64,000 nt of DNA from Aureimonas sp. OT7 (GCF_014844055.1 NZ_CP062167.1:1379501-1443500), one strand, 5' to 3'; shown: positions 40,790 through 52,235, numbered from the stretch's first letter. Notes: generated by a model not told the origin, from the letters alone. Made by a program: numbers and translations.

Positions 40790-42053
40790 AGTGCGTCAGC
40801 CTGTCGATCATCGGCTGCGTCACGAGGCAGATGCCGCTGGCGGTGCGCCGGAAGCGCTGGGCGTCCAGCTCCGGATCCTCGCCGATGACCAGTCCTTCGG
40901 GAATTTCGACGCCGCGGTCGATGACGGCGTGGCTGACGCGTGCATGTCGGCCGATGACGACGCCAGGCAGCACCACCGCATGATCGAGCCGCGAATAGGA
41001 GCGCATGCGCACGCCGGTAAACAGCAGCGAGCGTTTCAGCGACCCGCCCGAGATGATGCAATCGCCCGATACCAGGGAGGATACGGCATAACCGCGCCGC
41101 CCATCCTCGTCATGCACGAACTTGGCCGGCGGCGTCACGTCGGCATAGGTCCAGATGGGCCAGTCGCGGTCGTAGATGTCGAGCTGGGGGACGACATCGG
41201 TCAGGTCGATATTGGCCTGCCAGTAGGCGTCGACGGTGCCCACATCGCGCCAGTAGGCGTCAGCCTCGTTGGACGAGCGCACGACCGAGCGGTTGAAGGA
41301 ATGCGCGTAGGCCGCGCCATGGCGAACGACATAGGGGATGATATCCTTGCCGAAATCGCGCGCGGACTTGAGGTCGGCTGCGTCGCGCCGCAACTGATCG
41401 GCCAGGAAGGCGGTGGAGAAGACGTAGATGCCCATGGACGCGAGCGCGGTGTCCGGCCGGCCCGGTATCGCCGGCGGATCCTCGGGCTTTTCGATGAAGT
41501 CGGTGACGCGGCCCTTTTCGTCCACATGCATCACGCCGAAGCCGCGCGCCTCCATGCGGGGCACTTCCAGGCAACCGATGGTGACGTCGGCCCCGGTGTC
41601 CACATGCTGCTGCAGCATGATCTCGTAGTCCATCTTGTAGACGTGGTCGCCCGCAAGGATGATGATGTATTTCGGGTCATAGGCCTCGATGATGTCGAGG
41701 TTCTGGAAGACGGCGTCGGCGGTGCCCGCATACCACTGGTCTTCCGATACGCGCTGCGAGGCGGGCAACACGTCGAAGCTCTCGTTGCGGCCCGGCCGCA
41801 GGAAGTTCCAGCCGCGGTGCAGATGCCGGATCAGGCTGTGCGCCTTGTACTGGGTCGCCACGCCGATGCGGCGGATGCCCGAATTGACCGCGTTGGACAG
41901 GGCGAAATCGATGATCCTCGACTTGCCACCGAAATAAACCGCCGGCTTGGCCCGGCTGTCCGTCAGTTCCATCAGACGGCTGCCGCGCCCTCCTGCAAGC
42001 ACGTAGGCCATCGTATCGCGCGAAATCGGAGCCACATGGCGCTCATTCGGCAT
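40782..42053 (-). CDS. glgC: Glucose-1-phosphate adenylyltransferase
   Basis: Makes ADP-glucose, the donor for GlgA. 423 residues. The nucleotidyltransferase loop is [28 protein letters not shown] near residue 12, with [14 protein letters not shown] near 130 and [12 protein letters not shown] near 190. The C-terminal left-handed beta-helix is present. First gene of the five-gene run. The 128-bp space to glgP upstream carries GC-rich inverted repeats but no clear terminator. Confidence 0.97.
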
Positions 42054-42181
42054 TCAGTCCCTCCCGGCCCGCGCGTGGGCGGGCACTGAACATTTCGCCG
42101 GCCCTTCGGCCGATCTGTACTCGAAGATAGCGCCCCCCGGCGCGGACGCCATATGCCGCCGTGGCTAAAATGGCTGCAGGC

Positions 42182-44695
42182 TCACCCCTTCTTTTCGAAT
42201 GCTCCCGCATGCCAGATATCGCGCGCATATTCGGCGATCGACCGGTCGGAGGAGAACCAGCCCATGCGCGCCGTATTGTGGACGGCGATGCAGTTCCAGT
42301 CCGCCTTGTCGTGCCAGAGCGTGTCCAGCCGGCGCTGCGTCTGCCAGTAGGAGTCGAAGTCGGCGGCGATCATCCACCAGTCCCTGTCGCGCAGGGAGCC
42401 GACAAGGCTGCGATAGCGCGCCGGCTCGCCCTCCGAGAACACGCCCCCCTCGATGGAATCCAGCGCGGCGCGCAGCAGCGGCTGCTGGTCGATGAGCGGT
42501 TGGCCGCGATGGTCGTCGGCGCGCCTGCGGGCCACTTCGTCTGCCTTGAGGCCGAAGATGAACATGTTGTCCGCGCCCACATGTTCCTGCATCTCCACGT
42601 TGGCTCCGTCCAGCGTACCGATGGTGAGGGCGCCGTTGAGCGCGAACTTCATGTTGCCGGTGCCCGAAGCCTCCAGCCCCGCCGTGGAAATCTGCTCGGA
42701 AATGTCGGCGGCCGGCATGATGATTTCGGCCAGGCTGACATTGTAGTTCGGGATGAAGACGACCTTGAGCAGGTTGCGCACGGCCGGATCGGCGTTGATC
42801 ACGCTGGCCACGTCGTTGATGAGGTGGATGATTTCCTTGGCTTCGTGATAGCTGGGGGCCGCCTTTCCGGCGAAGACCTTGACGCGCGGCGTCCATTCCA
42901 GGTGCGGCGAGGAGCGGATCTGGTCGTAGAGCGCCACCGTTTCGATGATATTCAGGAACTGGCGCTTGTATTCGTGGATGCGCTTGACCTGGATGTCGAA
43001 GATGGCCCTCGGATCGACATAGGTGGCTAGGCGCTCCTCGATCACCTTGGCAAGGCGTTGCTTGTTGGCCAGCTTCACCGCCGCGAACCGGTCGCGGAAG
43101 CTGGCGTCATCGGCATAAGGGTCGAGGTCGATCAGCCTTTCGAGGTCGTCGCGGTAGGCGGTGCCGATAGTCTCGTCGAGCAGGCTGCACAGGCCGGGAT
43201 TGCATTCGAACAGCCAGCGGCGTGGCGTCACGCCGTTGGTCTTGTTTTCGATCCGGTCCGGGAACAGCCGGTGCAGGTCGTGGAAGACGGTTTCCTTCAT
43301 CAGGTCCGTATGCAGCGCGGAAACGCCGTTCACCGCGTGGGAGCCGACGAACGCCAGCTGCCCCATACGCACGCGGCGACCGTTGTTTTCGTCGATGAGC
43401 GAGATCGCAGAGACTTCGCCGTCGCCAAGGCCCTTGTCCTGCCGGGCATGACGGATGATGTCGGCGTTGATGGCGTAGATGATCTGCATCTGGCGGGGCA
43501 ACAGCCGCTCGAACAGATGGATCGGCCAGGTTTCCAGGGCTTCGGGCAGCAGCGTGTGGTTGGTGTAGGAGAAGGTCGCCTGGGTGACGGTCCAGGCCTC
43601 GTCCCACTCCATGCCGTGCACGTCGACCAGGATGCGCATCAATTCCGCCACCGAGACGGCCGGGTGCGTATCGTTGAGCTGGATCGACACCTTGTCCGCA
43701 AGGTTTGCCAGCGTGTCGTAGGTCTGCAGATGGCGGCGGACGATGTCCTGCAGCGAGGCGGACGAGAAGAAGAATTCCTGCCGAAGCCGCAGTTCCTGTC
43801 CGGCCTGATGCGAATCGGCCGGGTAGAGGACGCGGGTAATGGCTTCGGCGCGGTTCGATTCCAGCAGGGCGCCGATGTGGTCGCCGGAATTGAAGGCATC
43901 GAGCAGGATGGGGTCCAGCGCCTGTGCGCTCCACAGCCGCAGCGTGTTGACGTGCTTGCCGCGCCACCCGACGATGGGCGTATCGAAGGCGACGGCCAGG
44001 ACGCGCTCGGCCGGACGCCAGACGCAGCGGGGCGGACGCCCCGGCTCTTCCACCATGGTCACCTTGCCGCCGAAGCCGATTTCGTAAGCCGTCTCACGGC
44101 GCTCGAACTCCCAGGGGTTGCCATGGGCCAGCCAGTCTTCCGGCAGTTCCACCTGGGCGCCGTCGGCAATCTCCTGGCGGAAGAAGCCATGGACATAACG
44201 GATGCCGTACCCGAAGGCCGGCACCTCGGTAGAGGCCATGCTTTCCATGAAACAGGCCGCGAGCCGGCCGAGGCCGCCATTGCCCAGTGCCGCATCCGGC
44301 TCCAGCAGCTCGACCAGGTCGAGCTCGACACCGTAGCGGGCGAGAGCCTGCTTCACCGGCTCGGCAAGGCCGAGATTGTTGATCGCGTCGCGCAAAAGCC
44401 GACCGATCAGGAATTCCATCGACAGGTAGCAGACGCGCTTGGACTGGTCCTTGTTGACCTTCTGGGTCGAGGAAATCCAATGGTCGATGATGCGGTCGCG
44501 CACGGCCAGGCACGTCGCGTCCATCCAGTCGTACATGCGGGCGACGCCTGTGGTCTTGCCCAGCGAATAGGTGAGCTTCTCGACGATCTCGAGCGCCAGC
44601 GTATCGGCGTCGTTGCCGCGGGGCAGCGGGTTGTGCGTGGCCCGGCGCATGGGGTTGGCGGCCTCGGCCGTCGGCAACGTGGCGTCGTTCGGCAT
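42182..44695 (-). CDS. glgP: Glycogen phosphorylase
   Basis: GT35 phosphorylase releasing glucose 1-phosphate from glycogen with pyridoxal phosphate. 837 residues. Characteristic segments: GNGGLGRLAACFMES near residue 125, the KTNGVTPRRWL segment near 480 and the PLP-Lys site EASGTGNMKFALNGALTIGT near 675. The ATG at 44695 starts MPNDATLPTAEAANPMRR. It begins 4 bp after pgi, so pgi-glgP form a unit upstream of the glgC run. Confidence 0.97.
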   Translation of the reverse strand: MPNDATLPTAEAANPMRRATHNPLPRGNDADTLALEIVEKLTYSLGKTTGVARMYDWMDATCLAVRDRIIDHWISSTQKVNKDQSKRVCYLSMEFLIGRLLRDAINNLGLAEPVKQALARYGVELDLVELLEPDAALGNGGLGRLAACFMESMASTEVPAFGYGIRYVHGFFRQEIADGAQVELPEDWLAHGNPWEFERRETAYEIGFGGKVTMVEEPGRPPRCVWRPAERVLAVAFDTPIVGWRGKHVNTLRLWSAQALDPILLDAFNSGDHIGALLESNRAEAITRVLYPADSHQAGQELRLRQEFFFSSASLQDIVRRHLQTYDTLANLADKVSIQLNDTHPAVSVAELMRILVDVHGMEWDEAWTVTQATFSYTNHTLLPEALETWPIHLFERLLPRQMQIIYAINADIIRHARQDKGLGDGEVSAISLIDENNGRRVRMGQLAFVGSHAVNGVSALHTDLMKETVFHDLHRLFPDRIENKTNGVTPRRWLFECNPGLCSLLDETIGTAYRDDLERLIDLDPYADDASFRDRFAAVKLANKQRLAKVIEERLATYVDPRAIFDIQVKRIHEYKRQFLNIIETVALYDQIRSSPHLEWTPRVKVFAGKAAPSYHEAKEIIHLINDVASVINADPAVRNLLKVVFIPNYNVSLAEIIMPAADISEQISTAGLEASGTGNMKFALNGALTIGTLDGANVEMQEHVGADNMFIFGLKADEVARRRADDHRGQPLIDQQPLLRAALDSIEGGVFSEGEPARYRSLVGSLRDRDWWMIAADFDSYWQTQRRLDTLWHDKADWNCIAVHNTARMGWFSSDRSIAEYARDIWHAGAFEKKG

Positions 44696-44699
44696 GGTG

Positions 44700-46382
44700 T
44701 CACCCTTTCAGTGTCGAGATCGCGTTCACCAGCCCGACGGTCGATGCGTCGCGACCCTCGGCAGATGCTTCCCCGCGGACGACGGGGAGGAGGCCCGTCG
44801 CCAGTTCCTTGCCCAGTTCGACGCCCCATTGGTCGAAGGCGTTGATCCCGAACAACTGGGCTTCCACGAAGACCCGATGTTCGTAGAGCGCGATGATGCG
44901 GCCCAGCGTGTACGGGTCCAGCGTGCGATACAGGATGGTGAGGGAAGGGCGGTTTCCGGAAAATTCGCGGTGCGGCGCGATGCGCTCCGCTTCGTCGGCG
45001 GAACGGCCCGCGGCCAGGAGTTGCTGGCGCGCTTCTTCCAGCGTGCGGCCCTTCATCAGCGCCTCGCTCTGCGCAAGGCAATTGGCGATCAGAAGGTCCT
45101 GATGATCCTGCAGATCGGGCTCGTGCGAGTTCGCGCCCAGCAGGAACTCCACCGGCACGACGTCGGTGCCCTGATGCAGGAGCTGGAAAAAGGCATGCTG
45201 CCCATTGGTGCCGGGCTCGCCCCATACGACGGGCCCGGTCGGCGTCTTCACGCGCTCGCCGTCGAGGCCGACATGCTTCCCGTTGGATTCCATGTCGAGC
45301 TGCTGCAGGTAGGCCGGCAGGCGCGCCAAACGCTGATCGTAGGGAATGACGGCGCGCGAGGGGCAACCCTGCGCGACGCGATGCCACCAGCCGACCAGAC
45401 CCAGAAGAATGGGCAGGTTTTCGGCCATCGGAGCCGTCTTGAAATGGCGATCCATCGCCCGGGCGCCCGCCAGGAACTCGCGGAACCGGTCGGGACCGAT
45501 CGCAATCATGAGCGGCAGCCCGATGGCCGACCAGAGCGAATAGCGGCCGCCGACCCAATCCCAGAAGCCGAAGGCGCGCGTCTCGTCAATGCCGAATGCG
45601 GCAACCTTGTCCAGCGCCGTCGACACCGCGCAGAAATGCGCCCCGACAGCATCCTCGCCAAGCGCCTCGGCGATGAAGCGCCGCGCCGTCGCGGCGTTCG
45701 TCATCGTCTCGATGGTGGTGAAGGTTTTCGATGCGATGATGAACAGCGTCGTCGCCGGGTCGAGCCCACGCAGGATATCGGCGATATGGGCGCTGTCGAC
45801 ATTCGACACGAAGTGCAGGCGCGGCCCGTCATGATAGGGCGCAAGGGCCAGCGTGGCCATCACCGGCCCGAGATCGGAGCCGCCGATACCGATATTGACG
45901 ACATCGGTGAACCGGCCGCCCTGTGCCGGCGCGATCTCGCCGCTGCGGATGCCGTCCGAAAAGCGGGACATGGCGACAAGGACGTCCTCGACGTCGTCGC
46001 CGACATACACGCCGGCCGCCTCGTAGCCATCGTCCGGCCGGCCGCGCAACGCGACATGCAGCACCGAACGCCCCTCCGTCGCGTTGATGCGGGCGCCCGC
46101 AAACATGGCGTCGCGCCGCTCTTCCAGGCCGCATGCGCGCGCAAAGGCAAACATGGCCTCGCGGTCTTCCGCGCCGAACGCCGTCTTGGAATAATCGAGG
46201 GTCAGATCCTCCAGCGCGGCGCTGAACGCATCGAAACGCCCGGGTGCACTTTCGAAGAGCGCCTTGATGCCGCGCTCGCGTGCCGCTTCTCCACGCTCCG
46301 CAAGAGTGCGGACCGTTGCGCCATATCCATGAGTATCAGCCACGTTTACTGCCTGCCCTGCTGTTGTGCTGCGCCGCACCAT
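44700..46382 (-). CDS. pgi: Glucose-6-phosphate isomerase
   Basis: Interconverts glucose and fructose 6-phosphate. About 560 residues. Signature segments: [20 protein letters not shown] near residue 145, [14 protein letters not shown] near 200 and the C-terminal [32 protein letters not shown]. The start is uncertain: ATG at 46382 or GTG at 46412; no strong ribosome-binding sequence supports either. Followed after 4 bp by glgP. Confidence 0.95.
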   Translation of the reverse strand: MVRRSTTAGQAVNVADTHGYGATVRTLAERGEAARERGIKALFESAPGRFDAFSAALEDLTLDYSKTAFGAEDREAMFAFARACGLEERRDAMFAGARINATEGRSVLHVALRGRPDDGYEAAGVYVGDDVEDVLVAMSRFSDGIRSGEIAPAQGGRFTDVVNIGIGGSDLGPVMATLALAPYHDGPRLHFVSNVDSAHIADILRGLDPATTLFIIASKTFTTIETMTNAATARRFIAEALGEDAVGAHFCAVSTALDKVAAFGIDETRAFGFWDWVGGRYSLWSAIGLPLMIAIGPDRFREFLAGARAMDRHFKTAPMAENLPILLGLVGWWHRVAQGCPSRAVIPYDQRLARLPAYLQQLDMESNGKHVGLDGERVKTPTGPVVWGEPGTNGQHAFFQLLHQGTDVVPVEFLLGANSHEPDLQDHQDLLIANCLAQSEALMKGRTLEEARQQLLAAGRSADEAERIAPHREFSGNRPSLTILYRTLDPYTLGRIIALYEHRVFVEAQLFGINAFDQWGVELGKELATGLLPVVRGEASAEGRDASTVGLVNAISTLKG

Positions 46383-46494
46383 AAGGGTGCTGCGGCGCGT
46401 TGTCCCGGTCACTATCTAACGCCTTTCCACATTCGGAAAGGGGCAGATCGCGGGGAGGGCAGAAATAAGCTGCGCTGTGGCGCTGCAGAAGGCG

Positions 46495-46731
46495 TCAGTG
46501 GCGGGTGGCGTCCAGCCTGTCCAGCGCCTTGTCGAGGGACGCATGACGCCGGCGGACGACGTCGCTGGTGCCGGCCCGCGCGACGCGCGCGTCCAGGCGA
46601 AACCGCCAATCCTCAAGCAGGGCCTGCTTTTCGCCGTGCGACAGGTTTCTGTCGTCGACCACTTCGGCCGGGTCGGAAAAGTGGCTGCCGACGCGATAAT
46701 CGATTTCGGACGGTTCGCGTGCTTCGCTCAT
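46495..46731 (-). CDS. Conserved small acidic/charged protein
   Basis: A 78-residue soluble protein with DIDY-like start (EIDYRVGSHFSDPAEVV) and the segment LSHGEKQALLEDWRFRLDAR. It resembles small conserved rhizobial proteins of the same length with EEK-LL-W pattern, but I know no function. It lies 82 bp upstream of pgi on the same strand and about 140 bp from tamB. The ATG at 46731 is preceded by TGTGAACC; start moderately sure. Confidence 0.7.
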   Translation of the reverse strand: MSEAREPSEIDYRVGSHFSDPAEVVDDRNLSHGEKQALLEDWRFRLDARVARAGTSDVVRRRHASLDKALDRLDATRH

Positions 46732-46871
46732 GGTTCACACTCCATGGTCATAGGTGAATTTGACATGACAGGATTGGATACGCCCCATCGGCCTGAAATG
46801 AGGCATAGAGACAATCGTTCCATCTATGACGAAATTTTAATGTGCGCCGGACGGCGAGGGCGGGGCCGCCC

Positions 46872-49800
46872 TCAGTATTCTTTCTCATAGAATACGCCGA
46901 CCTCGCCGCCGCCCCCGGCCGTGACGGCCGCGCGCGCCTTGATGTCGCGCCCGAGCTCGAGGTCGATGGAGACCCGTCCCGTGGTATCGACGCCGATATA
47001 GGTGTTCTCGTTCAGATACTGGCCGACACCCACCGCCGCCTGCCCATCCGCCGTGGTGCGGATGTCGATGTCGTCGACGCCGAGCTGCGAGCGGAGATTG
47101 TCGAGAAGCCCCGTCGAGCCGCCGACGCCCGCCAGCGACGCGGCCGCCGAAGCGAGCTGCGCGATCTGCAGGGGCGACAGGTCGCTGGTGGCCTGTCCGA
47201 AGATCAGCCGGGCCAGCACCTCGTCCTGCGGCAGCGCCGGGCTGGAACTGAAGGTGAATGCCGGGTTTTCGGCCGGGCCGGTGACCGCGACGTAGACGGT
47301 AGCCTCGCCCGTATCCGACTGCGCCAAAAAGTCCAGCGTCGGGATGAGGTTGCCGGTGAAGGACAGGGAGGCGCGCTCGAAGTCCAGCCGCCGGCTGAGG
47401 ATCTGCAAACGGCCGCGCTGCAGGTCGAAGCCGCCGACGATGCCGACATTGGACGCCGGTCCGGTGATGCGGATGGTGCCGCCCAGCTCCAGGTCGAGGC
47501 CACGGCCGCGCACGAAGACGCGGTTTGGTGCATTCAGCGTCAGATCCAGGGTGATGCCGCCGCCGCTGGCGCCGCTGGCGCCGGAGTCCGGATTGATCTC
47601 CCGTTGCTGGCGGTACACGGCAGCCGGCGCATTGACGTGCCGCACGTCGAGATCGGCAAGCGAACTGGGCAGCGTGTCCGGCACGACGATGGCGATTTCC
47701 TGCGCGTTCACCGTTCCGCCAAGCACGGCAGCACCGGTAATCGGGCCCGTCAGGGTCAGGTCTGCGTTGAGCCGGGTGGAAAACAGTTCGCCATCGGCAT
47801 AGCGGCCATCGCGGATGGTGACGGCGATGTCGGCGGGGAAGCCCGCGCCGAGGCCGACGCCACCTGCGACGTTGATCGAGCCGCCACTGCCGAGATTGGC
47901 CGAGAAGGCGTTGATCGACGCGCGGTCGCCGGACAAGGCAATCGTCGTGTTGATGTTCTCGACCGCGAGGTTGATGCCGGTATCGACGAAGCGGGCGCCG
48001 CTGGTGGACACGGTGCCACTGACATTGGGGTTGGCCGCCGTGCCGGACACGCGTGCATTGACGCTGACATCGCCCTGGATGGAGCGGCCGCCCTCGGCCA
48101 GGATGCGGTTGGCCAGCGACAGCGGCGCGTTGCCGTTCAGCGCCAGGTCGAAGGCCGGCGTGCCCGCCAGGTTGACGGACCCGTCGGCGTTGAAGGCGAT
48201 GCCCGAGCCGGAGAGGTTGCCGTCCAGGGTAACCCTGTTCTGCGCATAGGTGCCCCGTGCCGCGACATCCAGTGGGCCGACACCCGCCTCCCGCGTTTGG
48301 GCCAGGGAAAGGCCGCCGACGCGCATGTCGTAGGTGACATCCGGATTGGCGATGGTGCCGCGCGCCTGGATGTTGCCGCCGATCGTGCCCTGCGGCGCTA
48401 CGTCCGGCGCGGCCGCCGCCGCGATGGAGGCGGGAACGTCGGACAGGGTCACATCGAGGTTGAGCCGCCGTCCTGCGCTGCCTGTGGCCACGATGCTGCC
48501 GCCGCCGGACAGGTCGATGCGCGCGGTGCGCAGGGCAACCGTTTCGTCGCGGAAATCGCCCGCCGCGACAAGGCTTGCCGAAGGGGCGCCCGCGGCGCGC
48601 GAGGCCGCAACCGAGATGTTGGCACCATTGATATCGAAGGTGGCGGCGGGCGCCGCAAGCGAGCCTGTGGCGCGCGCCGTTCCGGACAGCGTGCCTTGCG
48701 CTCCGAGGGTAGGGGAGGCCGCATTGGCCAGCGCCAGCGGAAGCTGCTGCATGGCCAGTTGCAGATCCAGGGTATCGCCGACCGTTCCGGACACGTTCAA
48801 CGTGCCGCCACCGGCGCGGATGTCGCCCCGCTCGAGCGTCAGCGCGTCGTTGCGGTAGGCGCCCGCAATGTCGAGCGCCACCGTGTCCACGCCCGACTGG
48901 CGCAACGGCGCGGCGGCAAGATTGCCGCCCGCAAGCTGGAACGTCGCCTGCGGACGCGCCAGGGTGCCGGTGGCCCTTGCCGTGCCCGAAACGTCGCCCG
49001 TGGCGTCGAGTCCCGGCACGAAGGCATTGGCCAGCGCGACAGGCAGGCGGTCGATGTCGAGATCAAGGTCGAGATCCCGCCCGACGCTGCCGGTGGCGCG
49101 GACGGATCCGGACCCGATGTCGGCGACGGCCTGCGACAGGCGGACGGTATAGTTGGCCAGCCGGCCGGACAGGTCGATCGTCATGGACCCGGTGCCGGCG
49201 GCGGCCACTCTTTCAGCCGAAATGTCGCGCCCGTCGAGGTCGAAGACGACGATGGGGTTGTCGAGGTCCCCCGTCGCCTCGGCCCGCCCGCTGAGCATGC
49301 CGGATGCGCCGAGATCGGACACGAAACCATTGGCGATGGATACCGGAATGTCGGTGAGGGTCAGGACGGCATCCAGCGTCTGGCCGACGTCTCCCGACAC
49401 GGTCACCGTACCGCCGCCGATTTCCAGACGGGCCGTATCCAGGCTTGCGATGCCGCCGCGATACCGTCCCGCAAGGGCGCCGTCCACGGCCGGCAGCTCG
49501 GCCTGGCGCGTCTGGGCGCTCTGCAGCCCGGCCAGCGCCACATTGAAATCGGCGCGGATATTGTCGGCCGGACCGGCAGTGGACACGTCGCCCGACAGCG
49601 TGCCCGCCGCATCTAGACCGGCGACGAAGGGGTTGGCGACGGCGAGGGGGAAGGCATCCAGCGCCAGGTCGAGCTGGACTTCGTCGGAAATTGCGCCGGT
49701 CAGCTCCAGCCCGCCCTGGCCGACGGCCAGAAGGATGCGTCCAAGGTTGACCCCGCTCTGCCCGATGGTGACGCGGGTCGGCTCCCGCAGCGCCACGGCG

Positions 49801-52235
49801 GCGCCATCGATGTCGGCCGTCAGGCGGCGCAGGTCTATGGCCGTCTCGCCCTGTATCGAGGAGACGCTGCCGTTCAATGCGGTGGCGATAGTGTTGATGG
49901 TGGTGCTGCCATCGATGACTGTCGCATCGTTGAGGCGCGACAGGTCGATGTCGAGGGCTGCAACCGTCAGCGAGGTCAGGGCCAGCGACGCGGCCTGTAT
50001 CGCGCCTTCGGCCTGCGGCCTGTCGATGTAATCGAACAGGGTCACATCCACCGTGGCATTGGCCAGGTCCGTTTCGCCGAAGGACAACGAGGTGGACCGG
50101 ATGTCGATGGCGGCCTGCGGCGCGCCGCCCGGCGTGGTGAAGGCGAGCGTACCCGCCACGTCGCCGCTGGCCTCGACGCCGACAAGGCCCGCGAGCGTGG
50201 ATAGATCGGGTGCGGCAATATCGAGATCGCCGGACGGTACGTTGGCGGCGGTGAGCGCCACTGCACCGGTGACGCGGTTGTCGCCCTGCACGATGGCAAG
50301 GTTGCGCAAGTTTCGGACGTCGCCTGCGGTATCGAAATCGGCCGTCACTTCCAGCGGCTGGTCGTTGAACCGCCCGTTGACCGCGACCGTACCGTTGGGC
50401 GCCTCCGGTGCGAAGGTGCCATCGATACGAGCGGTGATTTCCTGCAGCGTCCGCCCCGCTATGTCGAGGTTCGCGCCGTTCAACGTCAGGTCGACCTGCG
50501 GTGCACCGAGCGTGCCGGCGGCATTCAGGGTGAAGTCGGCGGTGCCGGTCAAGCCGGAGTCCGGTATCTGTGCCTGGTCGAGCGTGCCCGACGCATTGGC
50601 CGAAATGGTTTCGCCGGACAGGCTGCCGGATGCCTCGACCGAAAGACCCGTGCCTTCGATGGTGAGGTCGCGTCCTTCGTAGCCCTCGGCCGTGCGCGAA
50701 ACCGAACCGCTGAGGGCGATGCGCTCGCCGGCATACTGCGTCAGTTGCTGCGCCAACGCGGCGCTTTCCACGTCGGAGCGCAGGGCGAAGTCGAATGTCG
50801 AGAAATCGCGCGCCGCCCGCCCGGTGACGGCGGCGCTGGCCGCGCCTGTCGTCAGGCTGTTGGAGTCTATGACGATCTCGCCCTCCGTCAGCTGACCATC
50901 GACGGCGAGGGCGATGGGGCCGGTCAAGACGTTCGCCGCGACGCCTTCCGGCGCGCTGGCGCTGGCGGCGTCCAGCGCAAGCTGGAACGGGCCCGAGATC
51001 GCATTCAGGTCGAAGCCCGGGCTCGTCGCGCGCAGCGTGACATCCCGCGCAAGATAATCCTCGTAGCCTGCGGTGCGCGCCGCCGCCTCGACGGTCAGCG
51101 CGGCCGATGCCAGGGCGCCGGAAAGGGTGGCGTCCAGCGACGACACTTCCAGCACGCTGCGTGCGCCGAGCTGGCCGAACGAGAGCGGTACGGGGTTGCC
51201 CTCGTCCGTCGCCAGCGTGACGCGCAGATCGTTGGTAGAGCCGGCCGGGTCGTAGGTGCCGGACGCATCGAGCTGCAGTGCGCCCGACACGAGCTGGCCG
51301 CGGTTGACTGTAACGATGCCGCCTTCGGTGCGCAGCAGGATATCCGCGGCGACCGTGGCCGTCTCGCCCACCATGTCGGCGTACTGCGCCGGCACGAAGG
51401 GGCCGGTGATCGTGGAGATATTGGCGGTCAGGCGCCGGCCCTCGGCGCCGTCCTGCACGGCCGCCTCGATGGTGATGGCGCGTTCGGACGCGATGTCGAG
51501 CGCGCCATTGGCGGTGAAATCGCTGAGGGGACCATTGCCCGTGACGTTGACGGTGACAGGCGGTGCGCCGGGCAGCTTCAGGAGGCCGGCGATGATGCCG
51601 CCTTCCGGCTCGTTCGCATCGACGTTCAGGACCAGGCGGTTCGCGTCCGGGGCAAAGCCAATCGTCGCGTTGACCGTACCCGGCCTGTCCAGCCGCTCCA
51701 CGGCGAGGCGCACATCGAGCGCGGCCGGGTCACGCGTGAGGTTCAGCCCACCATTGGCCGACAGTTCCGCCGCGACGCCGGCAACGGCCTCGCCGAGCGT
51801 AAAGCGGCCGATGGAGATCTCGCCGACATTGGCGGTGATGTTGGGCAGCGAGAATCCGCCGCCGCCGCTGTCATCCTCGGCCGTAGCGGCGGTGCCCTGC
51901 GGCAGCCGCGTGAAGTCGATAGAGCCCGCGGTCAGGCGCTGGATTTCCACCGTGCGCCGGATCAGCGCCGTCGGCGACCAGTCCAGCGCCAGATCGCGCG
52001 CCGTCAGGTAGACGCCGTCCGGATCCGATACGGTCAGGCTTTCGATGCGGATATTGCCGGACAGCGCGCCCGACAGGCCCTCGATCTCCACCTGCGCGTT
52101 CTCGGTCGAGATCAGGTTTTCGATCTGGTTGGCGATGAACCCTTGCGCATGGGCTGCGGGCGCGGGCAACAGGAACGCCCCGCCAAGGGCGGCGAGGGCG
52201 GCGATGCGGGTGCGGACGGTGCGGAACTGCAGCAT
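46872..52235 (-). CDS. tamB: Translocation and assembly module protein TamB
   Basis: A 1787-residue periplasm-spanning protein of the AsmA-like/bridge-like lipid-transfer superfamily, working with TamA in outer-membrane protein and/or phospholipid export. It starts with a signal anchor (IAALAALGGAFLLPAPAAHA). The centre is a long beta-repeat rich in DVSGTARATGTL-type units at about 60-residue spacing. The C-terminal DUF490/TamB domain (VGIVGGFDLQRGRLQILSR, VGQYLNENTYIGVDTTGR) ends in GVFYEKEY. The start overlaps the tamA stop. Confidence 0.95.
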   Translation of the reverse strand: MLQFRTVRTRIAALAALGGAFLLPAPAAHAQGFIANQIENLISTENAQVEIEGLSGALSGNIRIESLTVSDPDGVYLTARDLALDWSPTALIRRTVEIQRLTAGSIDFTRLPQGTAATAEDDSGGGGFSLPNITANVGEISIGRFTLGEAVAGVAAELSANGGLNLTRDPAALDVRLAVERLDRPGTVNATIGFAPDANRLVLNVDANEPEGGIIAGLLKLPGAPPVTVNVTGNGPLSDFTANGALDIASERAITIEAAVQDGAEGRRLTANISTITGPFVPAQYADMVGETATVAADILLRTEGGIVTVNRGQLVSGALQLDASGTYDPAGSTNDLRVTLATDEGNPVPLSFGQLGARSVLEVSSLDATLSGALASAALTVEAAARTAGYEDYLARDVTLRATSPGFDLNAISGPFQLALDAASASAPEGVAANVLTGPIALAVDGQLTEGEIVIDSNSLTTGAASAAVTGRAARDFSTFDFALRSDVESAALAQQLTQYAGERIALSGSVSRTAEGYEGRDLTIEGTGLSVEASGSLSGETISANASGTLDQAQIPDSGLTGTADFTLNAAGTLGAPQVDLTLNGANLDIAGRTLQEITARIDGTFAPEAPNGTVAVNGRFNDQPLEVTADFDTAGDVRNLRNLAIVQGDNRVTGAVALTAANVPSGDLDIAAPDLSTLAGLVGVEASGDVAGTLAFTTPGGAPQAAIDIRSTSLSFGETDLANATVDVTLFDYIDRPQAEGAIQAASLALTSLTVAALDIDLSRLNDATVIDGSTTINTIATALNGSVSSIQGETAIDLRRLTADIDGAAVALREPTRVTIGQSGVNLGRILLAVGQGGLELTGAISDEVQLDLALDAFPLAVANPFVAGLDAAGTLSGDVSTAGPADNIRADFNVALAGLQSAQTRQAELPAVDGALAGRYRGGIASLDTARLEIGGGTVTVSGDVGQTLDAVLTLTDIPVSIANGFVSDLGASGMLSGRAEATGDLDNPIVVFDLDGRDISAERVAAAGTGSMTIDLSGRLANYTVRLSQAVADIGSGSVRATGSVGRDLDLDLDIDRLPVALANAFVPGLDATGDVSGTARATGTLARPQATFQLAGGNLAAAPLRQSGVDTVALDIAGAYRNDALTLERGDIRAGGGTLNVSGTVGDTLDLQLAMQQLPLALANAASPTLGAQGTLSGTARATGSLAAPAATFDINGANISVAASRAAGAPSASLVAAGDFRDETVALRTARIDLSGGGSIVATGSAGRRLNLDVTLSDVPASIAAAAAPDVAPQGTIGGNIQARGTIANPDVTYDMRVGGLSLAQTREAGVGPLDVAARGTYAQNRVTLDGNLSGSGIAFNADGSVNLAGTPAFDLALNGNAPLSLANRILAEGGRSIQGDVSVNARVSGTAANPNVSGTVSTSGARFVDTGINLAVENINTTIALSGDRASINAFSANLGSGGSINVAGGVGLGAGFPADIAVTIRDGRYADGELFSTRLNADLTLTGPITGAAVLGGTVNAQEIAIVVPDTLPSSLADLDVRHVNAPAAVYRQQREINPDSGASGASGGGITLDLTLNAPNRVFVRGRGLDLELGGTIRITGPASNVGIVGGFDLQRGRLQILSRRLDFERASLSFTGNLIPTLDFLAQSDTGEATVYVAVTGPAENPAFTFSSSPALPQDEVLARLIFGQATSDLSPLQIAQLASAAASLAGVGGSTGLLDNLRSQLGVDDIDIRTTADGQAAVGVGQYLNENTYIGVDTTGRVSIDLELGRDIKARAAVTAGGGGEVGVFYEKEY

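Noticed and set aside
42054..42181. Vestige of glgB between glgC and glgP
   Set aside because: Only 128 bp, GC-rich inverted repeats and no recognisable glgB coding.
46857..46874. Terminator after tamB
   Set aside because: GAGGGC/GCCCTC stem overlaps the stop and is not followed by a T-run.
46842..49616. Long plus-strand frames opposite tamB (also further right)
   Set aside because: Repeat-rich coding on the minus strand with high GC leaves stop-free frames on the other; composition is low-complexity and unlike a protein family.
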